Made by a program: the position numbers and the translations under genes. Positions 1 through 6,830 of a stretch of DNA of 57,823 nucleotides are shown in pieces (position 1 is the first letter of the stretch; every line of letters begins with the position of its first letter). The notes below the pieces were generated by a model. It made no database searches, had not been told where the DNA came from, and worked only from the letters and a program-made list of their open reading frames with translations. Origin of the DNA: Spirochaetia bacterium UBA5763 (lineage in GTDB: Bacteria; Spirochaetota; UBA4802; UBA5550); assembly GCA_002418835.1 (NCBI GenBank), contig DIEX01000028.1:1-57823 (forward strand). Direction: 5' to 3'.

Positions 1-298
1 GGTTCTGCCCCTGTGCTGCCTGGAGGACACAGCCCATTACTGTTTCATCAACTGTAATCTCCTTTGCGCCTGCTTCATATTTATATCCTTTTTTCTCAAG
101 CTCAAGCTGCCCTGCGTGTTTAAGCTTATCCGGGGCAACGCTAATCTGCTCGCCCGAAATTACAGGCTTGAGATTAACTTTTCTGAATACTTCTCTCATT
201 ACAAGAGATCCCATCTCTATAGCTGATACGTCCTTTAGACTCCCCCCGAAAGCACCGATAGATGTCCTTGCTCCGCTCACAATAACGACTTCTTTCAT
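1..298 (-). CDS. Acetyl-CoA acetyltransferase (thiolase), N-terminal part only
   Basis: The first 99 codons of a thiolase run off the left edge. The start reads MKEVVIVSGARTSIGAFGGS, the classic thiolase N-terminus, with GGAGG 6 bases before the ATG. The fragment ends at the AAQGQN motif, just before the catalytic cysteine, which therefore lies outside the window. About 25 residues between the first helix and the VDETVMG strand are longer than in short clostridial thiolases. The family condenses or cleaves acetoacetyl-CoA. Its proximity to the 4-hydroxybutyryl-CoA operon suggests it completes the crotonyl-CoA to acetyl-CoA route, but a terminator and two unrelated genes separate them, so it is a separate transcription unit. 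Confidence 0.93.
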   Translation of the reverse strand, partial: MKEVVIVSGARTSIGAFGGSLKDVSAIEMGSLVMREVFRKVNLKPVISGEQISVAPDKLKHAGQLELEKKGYKYEAGAKEITVDETVMGCVLQAAQGQN

Positions 299-334
299 TA
301 GTAATCCTCCATCTTTAATATATATTTCTCACTC

Positions 335-363
335 AGAGTAATTTATTTGCGTAAATTCTGCAA
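335..363 (-). promoter_or_regulatory. Candidate sigma-70 promoter for the thiolase gene
   Basis: On the minus strand TTGCAG (358-363) and TACTCT (335-340) are separated by 17 bases, about 37 bases before the thiolase ATG. Both boxes match the consensus at only four positions, so this is a weak call. Confidence 0.35.
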
Positions 364-469
364 GCATATTTAGAATTTGGCACATAATTATAATGCACGC
401 GCATCCCTCCGGGAGAGCACCGGGAATATTCTAAAGTGCTGCCGGGTTAGAGATGTTTTATTCAAATTT

Positions 470-853
470 TCAGCTGTTCTGCTCAGTGAAAAAACTTTTA
501 ACATCATCAGAAAAAAGAAAAAATGATGAAAGAGCAAAAAGTATAATAGAAAATATTTTCCCGGACATCAGAGAGAGAGTAATTTCCCCTCCCGAATTTA
601 ATAAGTAATAGAGTTCAAACCCGATCATGAAGGCCATGATTATATTGTAAATGATCACGAATAACCTCGTCCAGGTTTTTAAAGAAAAAATTGCAAAACA
701 GACAAGCATACCCATTGTAAGATGAAAAATTGAAACAGTCCCTGTAATAAAAAGATTGTAACCGATAAAAAAACACCAGGCGGCAAAGACAGTAAGCATT
801 GCTCTTTTTACACCGGATGGAAATTCTTTAAACTTCGGCCTTGCCTGTCTCAA
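470..853 (-). CDS. Small integral membrane protein, unknown function
   Basis: A 127-residue protein with about four hydrophobic segments (roughly residues 18-36, 40-58, 62-85 and 96-114) and a basic N-terminus. The start is a TTG preceded by AGGAG at 7 bases, which is a better site than any internal ATG. It lies 25 bases downstream of the NERD-like gene on the same strand, so the two are probably co-transcribed. I do not recognise a family. Confidence 0.7.
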   Translation of the reverse strand: MRQARPKFKEFPSGVKRAMLTVFAAWCFFIGYNLFITGTVSIFHLTMGMLVCFAIFSLKTWTRLFVIIYNIIMAFMIGFELYYLLNSGGEITLSLMSGKIFSIILFALSSFFLFSDDVKSFFTEQNS

Positions 854-878
854 AATATTTCTCCTGCTTTTATATATT

Positions 879-1592
879 TCAGTTCAGATATCTCTGTTTT
901 ATGAAAACTGCGAAACCTTCAGCATGTTCCCTGTCAATGTTAAACCTGATTCTATTGGTGATTAAACCGTTAAGTTCATCAATGCCTGCTATAGCAATAC
1001 CTTCGAAGTCCTTCATGGAGGACTTCGATTCCTGCGGCAGCACCAGTACAGGCTTCGGCATTATCTCAAGATTATTAAATCCTTTGCGTATAATAATATT
1101 TATGAGATGGCAGACACGCCATAAACTTGAAGTTACAGACTCCAGCGACTGATCGTCTGAATATAGCGCGCCGTTTGCTACATTCAGTTCACCCGCATAA
1201 GGATTCTTTGAAACAACAAACATCCCCTTGTCAGAAACAACAAGATGCTCAACATGGAACAATTCGAAGCTGAAATCATTAATTACAAAATAGTTATCAT
1301 CAAGCTTACTCAGTTCATCTATAACAAGTTTCTCGTTCCGGAGCAGTCGTTCATATTCAGCTTTTTTGAAAACTCTTTTCCATCCCAGGGGATTGAGCTT
1401 CAGCGAAACAATAACACTTATAAAAAGTACAACTCCAGCTATTACAAGATTTTTATACAATTCAGCTTTCCAGTCATCAGAACCTATAACAAGCAGGCCC
1501 ATAATCATAAATGTTATTATAGCAATAAATCCCGCATGCTTCAGCATCGTCTTGCCGGCTTTCTCTTCAGGATTCCCTTCAATGTATGCCAT
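879..1592 (-). CDS. Membrane protein with a NERD-like (nuclease-related) domain
   Basis: A 237-residue protein with two hydrophobic segments (about 19-37 and 47-65), then a cytosolic domain. Residues about 85-145 resemble the NERD fold: a helix with NEKLVIDEL, then HVEHLVVSDKGMFVVSKN followed by a glycine. In canonical NERD domains this last strand usually carries an acidic residue two positions before the lysine (E-x-K). Here the strand reads VVSKN, so the acidic partner seems missing or shifted. AAGG precedes the ATG at a good distance. Paired with the downstream membrane protein. Function unknown; nuclease activity should not be assumed. Confidence 0.65.
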   Translation of the reverse strand: MAYIEGNPEEKAGKTMLKHAGFIAIITFMIMGLLVIGSDDWKAELYKNLVIAGVVLFISVIVSLKLNPLGWKRVFKKAEYERLLRNEKLVIDELSKLDDNYFVINDFSFELFHVEHLVVSDKGMFVVSKNPYAGELNVANGALYSDDQSLESVTSSLWRVCHLINIIIRKGFNNLEIMPKPVLVLPQESKSSMKDFEGIAIAGIDELNGLITNRIRFNIDREHAEGFAVFIKQRYLN

Positions 1593-1728
1593 ATTTTACC
1601 TTCTTTAAATTTCTGTAACAGGAAACTGATTCTTTTTCTTTCATAGTTTATAAAATACAACAAATTCTGTTTATTGAGTTTTAAAAAAATGAAAAATCTG
1701 TATTTATTCAAATTGACCGGCTTAAAAA

Positions 1729-1771
1729 TTTTCAAGGTTCTCTGTTCTCCGCAGAACAGAGAACCTGAAAA
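1729..1771 (-). terminator. Rho-independent terminator of the catabolic operon
   Basis: A perfect 14-bp stem (1735-1748 with 1753-1766, loop CCGC) extends through one bulged base into an A/T stem. On the minus strand it is followed by a T-rich run. It sits just after the permease stop codon and closes the operon that starts at the sigma-54 promoter. Confidence 0.85.
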
Positions 1772-1794
1772 TTCAGGAAGATTTATGAGTATAA

Positions 1795-3249
1795 TTAACC
1801 TTTACTTTCCTTCATGTGTTCTTCAACAATCTTAGCAATAACTTCAGGTGAATCAAGTGGGAATACTGCTTCTTCAACAACATAAGCGTTTTTCCACTCT
1901 TTACCTATATACTGAAGCGCTACAAGAACAGCCGCAACAGCGAGGCCCCATGCAGCACCACGTGTAGCAACAACTGCACCAGCAACACCAGCTATACCGA
2001 GGTCGTTAAAGCCCCTTGATTTAAGAACACCAACACGTACGCTTACATAACCCTGTACAAGCATTGTTGATGCAAGACCAAGGCCAAGTATCGGCTTAAC
2101 AGTGGCAACTATAGGAGCAATGAAATAACCTGTCCATGTACCCCATCTGAAAGAACCTGCTCCACCGTTTATAGATTCCATTGCTTTAGGGCCGTTTTTG
2201 TACCGGTCAGATACAACCACCTGCATTGCTGCCCAGAGAGGACCGCACATTGAAATATCAGGTCCGAAAACGCTCATGAATAAGTTTCTACCACCGAAAA
2301 TAATGTGTGATCTGTTCGGATTGTAGTTAACATTTTCATCAGGTCTGTATTTCTGTGCATCGTCAAGGAGAGCCTGGCTCTGAATAACGTCACCGAATAC
2401 AACGATGTATGTACTGAGAACAACCGGAATAGAAGCAATAAACATACTCGCACTTGGCAGAGGAATTGAACCAAGCATTGTGAAATCTCTGAAAAGTGTT
2501 GTAAAATCAGGCTGTGAGAAAAATGTTACGCCGGCATACGTTGGCCATTTAATCTCACCAACGAGCGGACCAACAACAATACCAAGGGCAAGCGCCGGCA
2601 TCATACCGAGGTTACCAAGATAGTATGCCCATTTGTGCTTTTTCTTCATAGCTTTGAAGCTCTGAGAGAAAAGAAGATAGAACGCCAAACCTATACATAT
2701 AGTGAGTGTTACAGGGATTGTATCAAAGCTTCTTGAAGCAGCTTTCGCAGGATCCGGCTTGAATATCATCATAATAGCCGCAAAACCTGCACCCATAAGA
2801 ACCGCTGACTGTATCGCGTTAGGTATAAGCGATATAAACTTCTTAGCCAGACCTGTTATGCCGAGGATAATACAGAAAATACCGAATTCCATCTGGAAAG
2901 CGATAAGAGCCTGCATACGCTCTGCACCCGCAGCAAATCCCTGACAGTAAAGAACGATCAGAGGAATAGCCGGAGTAATCCATCCCGGAACAACCGGATC
3001 ACCGAAGGTTACATGCATAAGATACATAGTACCGTTAAGTATTACTATGGCAAGTGCAACCTCAAACGGCATTCCCAGGTTCTCTGTAAGAACAGGAATG
3101 ATCGAAAGACAGACTGTACACATCAGCAGACCCTGAATATAATCTGCCCACTCAAACCTGTAGTGAATAAACGGAAGCCTCAGTGCAAGCGGCCCCAATG
3201 GAATACCGGGCTGAATTCCGCCATACTCCCTTTGTCTTCTAATACCCAT
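1795..3249 (-). CDS. Polytopic permease, NCS2/xanthine-uracil-permease-like, substrate unknown
   Basis: A 484-residue protein with about 11-12 hydrophobic segments between residues 35 and 460. It resembles the NCS2-type (nucleobase/ascorbate) permease superfamily in overall layout, including a polar FGDVIQSQ segment in the middle and GPDISMCGP later, but lacks a motif that fixes the substrate. AAGGAG precedes the ATG. It is the last gene of the operon after the CoA-transferase. The context suggests import of the carboxylate the operon consumes (4-hydroxybutyrate or a related short acid). That is inference, since known NCS2 proteins carry nucleobases. Confidence 0.65.
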   Translation of the reverse strand: MGIRRQREYGGIQPGIPLGPLALRLPFIHYRFEWADYIQGLLMCTVCLSIIPVLTENLGMPFEVALAIVILNGTMYLMHVTFGDPVVPGWITPAIPLIVLYCQGFAAGAERMQALIAFQMEFGIFCIILGITGLAKKFISLIPNAIQSAVLMGAGFAAIMMIFKPDPAKAASRSFDTIPVTLTICIGLAFYLLFSQSFKAMKKKHKWAYYLGNLGMMPALALGIVVGPLVGEIKWPTYAGVTFFSQPDFTTLFRDFTMLGSIPLPSASMFIASIPVVLSTYIVVFGDVIQSQALLDDAQKYRPDENVNYNPNRSHIIFGGRNLFMSVFGPDISMCGPLWAAMQVVVSDRYKNGPKAMESINGGAGSFRWGTWTGYFIAPIVATVKPILGLGLASTMLVQGYVSVRVGVLKSRGFNDLGIAGVAGAVVATRGAAWGLAVAAVLVALQYIGKEWKNAYVVEEAVFPLDSPEVIAKIVEEHMKESKG

Positions 3250-3298
3250 ATTGGACTCCTTTTTTATTAGTTTAAATATAATAAACTCACAAAGTTAA

Positions 3299-4600
3299 TC
3301 AGATCGCTTTTTTGTAGATTTCAAAAAACTGCTTTGAAAGCTGCTCTTTAAAATCGGGGTGCGCGATCTTAATGAGGGCTTTACCCCTCTCTACAACTGA
3401 TTTTCCCCTGAGGTCGGCAATACCGTACTCAGTTACTATGAAGTGAGTATCTGTCCTCGGAGTTGTAACAGATGCCCCTTCATCAATGTGAGGAACAATC
3501 CTTGAAAGCTTCCCGCCCGATGCTGTTGAACTGAAAGCAAGTATTGATTTACCGCCCTTTGACCATGAAGCTCCGCGTACAAAGTCAAGCTGTCCCCCTG
3601 TTCCGCTGTACTGCTTGTAACCGATAGTATCGGATACAACCTGCCCTGTGAAGTCCACTTGGAGAGCGGAATTCACGGAGATCATGTTGTCATTCCTCGC
3701 AACAACTGCGGGATTGTTTACATAATCAACGGGATACATTTCGATAAGCGGGTTGTTATTCGCGAACTTGTAAAGGCGCTCGCTCCCCATGAGGAAAGTT
3801 ACAACCATTTTACCAGGGTGGAAATTCTTCCTGGCGCATGTTACAACGCCCCTCTCCACAAGTTCGACAACACCGTCAGAGAACATCTCGCTGTGTATGC
3901 CGAGATCTTTTTTATCCGTTAAAAAATGAAGAATTGCGTCAGGCACTGCACCTATACCAAGCTGCAGGCAGTCGCCGTCATTAATAAGTTCAGCTATGTT
4001 TTTGCCGATCTTCTCATCTGTTTCACTGAGTTGCGGCGGGTTAAGAATCGCGGGAGATGAATTTGTCTCCACGATGTAATCTATCTCTGATACATGAATA
4101 AATGAATTACCGTAAGTCCTCGGCATATTAGGTGTAACTTCCGCGATGATCATCTTCGCACTTTCTGCCGCAGGTTTAGTATAATCAACAGATACACCAT
4201 AAGAACAGTACCCGTGTTCATCAGGTACTGATACCATCATTAACACAACATCAACAGGGAGGATCTTCTCTGTAAAAAGAGACGGTATCCTGCTGAAATG
4301 GCATGGAGTAAAAAGAGCTCTCCCTTCATGAATAGCTTTTCTTGTGGGCCCGCCTGCAAATAACGCGTTATGGACAAAGTTTTCTGAATACTCCGGATTG
4401 CAGTATTCGCCTTTACCCATAGCCACCATATGAACTATCTCTACATTCTTATACTGGGCGGCATTTTTTACAAGAGCATCTACAAGAGCTTTCGGTTCGC
4501 CAGCCGCGTGTCCGAAAACTACTCTGTCACCTGATTTTATATGCTTCACCGCCTCATCAGCTGTAACAGTTTTGTTTTTATAAATTTCCTTCCAATGCAT
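3299..4600 (-). CDS. 4-hydroxybutyrate/butyrate-type CoA-transferase
   Basis: A 433-residue member of the acetyl-CoA hydrolase/transferase family. It would move CoA from acetyl-CoA or butyryl-CoA to 4-hydroxybutyrate through a glutamyl-CoA thioester. The catalytic glutamate lies in HSEMFSDG at residue 238, the position described for the clostridial 4-hydroxybutyrate CoA-transferase. The glycine-rich GIGAVPD loop and GTGGQLDF segment are present and the length fits. GGAGG precedes the ATG. It lies between the four-cysteine protein and the permease, within 50 bases of each. A butyrate or propionate CoA-transferase role is possible, but the adjacent dehydratase favours 4-hydroxybutyrate. Confidence 0.88.
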   Translation of the reverse strand: MHWKEIYKNKTVTADEAVKHIKSGDRVVFGHAAGEPKALVDALVKNAAQYKNVEIVHMVAMGKGEYCNPEYSENFVHNALFAGGPTRKAIHEGRALFTPCHFSRIPSLFTEKILPVDVVLMMVSVPDEHGYCSYGVSVDYTKPAAESAKMIIAEVTPNMPRTYGNSFIHVSEIDYIVETNSSPAILNPPQLSETDEKIGKNIAELINDGDCLQLGIGAVPDAILHFLTDKKDLGIHSEMFSDGVVELVERGVVTCARKNFHPGKMVVTFLMGSERLYKFANNNPLIEMYPVDYVNNPAVVARNDNMISVNSALQVDFTGQVVSDTIGYKQYSGTGGQLDFVRGASWSKGGKSILAFSSTASGGKLSRIVPHIDEGASVTTPRTDTHFIVTEYGIADLRGKSVVERGKALIKIAHPDFKEQLSKQFFEIYKKAI

Positions 4601-4619
4601 ATAAAACCTCCTGCTTATT

Positions 4620-4889
4620 CTAAACTTTTTGTTTCCTCTTAATCTCTTCTATCGCTGCATCAGCACCATCGATGTCTGAGATGATTATTATCTGCTTCTC
4701 TCTGGTCTCCCCAAGTTCCGCACAGGCGTTGCCGCATCCCATTACTGCTATTACCATTTCTGATGTTTCGTCATTCAGCGGAACAAACTCCGCTTTTCCC
4801 TCAAGTCCCTTTTTTATCTTTTCGACTGCTGCAACCCTGTCAAAAGCAGGGTTACAGCCGCCGCAGAATTTAATCCCGATCTTCAGCAA
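4620..4889 (-). CDS. Small four-cysteine protein, unknown function
   Basis: An 89-residue protein beginning with KFCGGCNPAFDR (Cys9, Cys12) and carrying a second pair in MGCGNACAE (Cys52, Cys56). Two separated cysteine pairs suggest a metal or Fe-S site, or a thiol role. It follows the dehydratase stop directly. AAGGAG is only 3 bases from the TTG used here and 6 from the next codon, CTG, so the exact start is uncertain and translation is probably coupled to the dehydratase. Short proteins with the CGGCNP signature occur in other anaerobes, but I know no function. It may help assemble or protect the oxygen-sensitive dehydratase (inference). Confidence 0.75.
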   Translation of the reverse strand: MLKIGIKFCGGCNPAFDRVAAVEKIKKGLEGKAEFVPLNDETSEMVIAVMGCGNACAELGETREKQIIIISDIDGADAAIEEIKRKQKV

Positions 4890-6332
4890 TTACTCCTTGA
4901 TACCGCAAAGTTTTTTAGCTGTTTTCATTTTTTCAGCCATATTAACCTGGCGTGCAATCATGATTCTCTGTGCCTGTGGAGAACCTGCTCCATGCATAGA
5001 TTCTGTCAGATAACCGACTGCTGCTGTTCCAAGAGTGATATTCTCAATGAGTCTTAAAATCTTCATCCTGTTCTCTGTTGAAACGTCAGCTCTTCCCTGA
5101 AAATACTTCTTAACATAATGTCCGATTTCCGGAGAATTGAGGTCATCTTCTGAAGGCATGGTTACCATGAGTCCGCCAGCTATATCCTGCGCGAGTCTTG
5201 CTATTTCATAAGGGAATCTTGTCACGTTCTGCTTGCATACGTTTGCGAGGAGTACGTTTACAAGGTATGTTCCTGAAGGCTGTTTGCTCCCCTCTTCAGC
5301 ACATGCAAGAGATCCGCAGAAGAGTGTTTCATTCAGGTGGTTCATTTCAATAATCTTGTCTTTAACATGTGATGCTTTGTTTGCGCCGTTGTAATCCGCA
5401 GCAACCTGTGTTGCGCCGATGAGGACATCACCTACGCCGACTTTACATGCATAACTCTGCCTGTGATATGATGCGAAGTTTTCAACAAGTTCCCCTGCAA
5501 AATCATACTCTTTGTACATGAAAACTCTCTCCCATGGAACAAAAACCTTTTCAAAAACAACAAGAGCTTCATGTCCGCCGAAAATCTGATTTCCCCTGTC
5601 CAGCAGACCTTTCTCTAATTTACGGGTATCGCAGGACTGTCTTCCATAAATGTATGTTATCCCCTTTGCGTCTGATGGAAGAGCAAAAGATATTGCGTAA
5701 TCCTTATCTTCTTCTCTCATCGAAATTGTTGGCATTACTATAATCTCATGCGAGTTTACTGCTCCTGTCTGGTGAGCTTTTGCGCCTGTTACAACTATAC
5801 CGTCAGCTCTCTCCTCAACAACATGGAGGAACATATCCGGATCTTTCTGCTGGCTTGGAGCAAGGGCCCTGTCGCCTTTCGGGTCTGTCATCGCGCCGTC
5901 GCACACAAGGTCTTCAGCCTGAACAAACTCAAGATATTTCAGAAATCTTTTATTATACTCTGTGCCGTACTTCTTGTCGATGTTGAATGTAGTGATTGAA
6001 AGAGCATTCATCGCGTCCATTCCAACGCAGCGCTGAAAGCAGCATCCTGTCTGTGCACCGAGGAGCCTTTCCATTTTTGTTTTCTTTACAAGGTCGGTTG
6101 TGCTCTGGTGGATATGTGTGAATCTGTTTATCTTTTTTCCTGTTATATGTGAAGTTGCTGTCATTAAATCTTCATACTCAGGCATAGCAGCCATTTCATA
6201 GGTCATTTTAACAGCATTCATTGACGGCCTTATAATAGGGTCATCCACAACATTAGCAACTTTCTTGCCGAACAGATAAACATTCAGATTCAGCTTTCGT
6301 AAACTTTCTTCATATTCCTTACCGGTTTTCAT
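4890..6332 (-). CDS. abfD: 4-hydroxybutyryl-CoA dehydratase / vinylacetyl-CoA isomerase family enzyme
   Basis: A 480-residue FAD and [4Fe-4S] enzyme family that dehydrates 4-hydroxybutyryl-CoA to crotonyl-CoA. The ligand pair in GCCFQRCVGMD (Cys98, Cys102) matches Cys99/Cys103 of the clostridial enzyme. His290 and Tyr294 in HRQSYACKVG match His292 and Tyr296, and Glu255 matches Glu257. The fourth ligand cysteine (Cys296) is one residue closer to the tyrosine than I recall for AbfD (see findings). The start at 6332 has GGGAGG at 8 bases. An in-frame extension to 6416 would begin upstream of the sigma-54 promoter and is rejected. First gene of the operon. Confidence 0.9.
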   Translation of the reverse strand: MKTGKEYEESLRKLNLNVYLFGKKVANVVDDPIIRPSMNAVKMTYEMAAMPEYEDLMTATSHITGKKINRFTHIHQSTTDLVKKTKMERLLGAQTGCCFQRCVGMDAMNALSITTFNIDKKYGTEYNKRFLKYLEFVQAEDLVCDGAMTDPKGDRALAPSQQKDPDMFLHVVEERADGIVVTGAKAHQTGAVNSHEIIVMPTISMREEDKDYAISFALPSDAKGITYIYGRQSCDTRKLEKGLLDRGNQIFGGHEALVVFEKVFVPWERVFMYKEYDFAGELVENFASYHRQSYACKVGVGDVLIGATQVAADYNGANKASHVKDKIIEMNHLNETLFCGSLACAEEGSKQPSGTYLVNVLLANVCKQNVTRFPYEIARLAQDIAGGLMVTMPSEDDLNSPEIGHYVKKYFQGRADVSTENRMKILRLIENITLGTAAVGYLTESMHGAGSPQAQRIMIARQVNMAEKMKTAKKLCGIKE

Positions 6333-6386
6333 TAATAACGCCTCCCAAAAATATATTTTATTTAATCTGAAGTTCACATGTATATA

Positions 6387-6403
6387 TTGCATGATGCGTG
6401 CCA
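6387..6403 (-). promoter_or_regulatory. Sigma-54 (-24/-12) promoter of the dehydratase operon
   Basis: The minus strand reads TGGCACGCATCATGCAA: the -24 GG and -12 GC are exactly 10 bases apart and only the first T of the TTGC box differs from the usual consensus. Transcription would start near 6377, giving a leader of about 45 bases before the 6332 ATG. The enhancer-binding regulator just upstream supports it. Confidence 0.88.
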
Positions 6404-6611
6404 GAATTTTAGACACATGAACCTTTTAGTCGAAAACCTGCCGGACGGCTTTATTTTCTGTTAAATAATATAAAAAATTCCCGGAAGAATCTACTTTTAT
6501 GCAGAAAAAATATATAAAAATGAAAAAATGCCTAAATTTTTAATTTGCTTAAGCATTCTTTTTTAAAAATTGATATGCGATTTCATCTTTTTCAGCTTAT
6601 AATAAGTGGCT

Positions 6612-6631
6612 CTGTTTCATAAATGAAACAG
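6612..6631. promoter_or_regulatory. Isolated palindromic operator (upstream activating site)
   Basis: CTGTTTCATAAATGAAACAG is a perfect inverted repeat (9 + 2 + 9). It is the copy nearest the sigma-54 promoter and has the best symmetry of the four. It is probably the binding site of the neighbouring regulator. Confidence 0.8.
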
Positions 6632-6776
6632 AAAAATGAAGGAATTATCCGGAGTGAAATGAAGAGTATCTTTTATGAAGATGAATAAAAAAATAAAACT
6701 CTAAATGAAGAACAATCTTAAATGATTTTACAAATAAATTAATAAAATGTATATATTAATTCACCCTCCTTTTTAC

Positions 6777-6830
6777 GTTTCATAAATGAAACAGAATTTC
6801 ATAAATGAAACATCGTTTCACTTATGAAAC
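6777..6830. promoter_or_regulatory. Array of three palindromic operators, 19 bp apart
   Basis: Three copies of the motif GTTTCAT-AA-ATGAAAC lie at 6777-6792, 6796-6811 (first base A) and 6815-6830 (GTTTCACTTATGAAAC), with centres spaced 19 bp. The third overlaps the last codons and stop of the regulator gene. Tandem sites of this kind fit cooperative binding of an enhancer-binding protein. Confidence 0.8.

Larger units (their letters stand above)
6333..6817. other. Regulatory intergenic region between the sigma-54 regulator and its likely target
   Basis: A 485-base AT-rich gap with no credible gene. It holds the sigma-54 promoter near its left end, one isolated palindrome about 225 bases upstream of that promoter, and a cluster of palindromes at the right end. 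The stretch between is A/T-rich and could bend. Confidence 0.8.

Noticed and set aside
373..400. TGGCAC followed by TGCA, resembling a sigma-54 promoter
   Set aside because: The GG-GC distance is 14 rather than 10 bases and no gene lies downstream in that direction.
6333..6416. N-terminal extension of the dehydratase
   Set aside because: It would begin upstream of the sigma-54 promoter, and a good ribosome site precedes the 6332 ATG.
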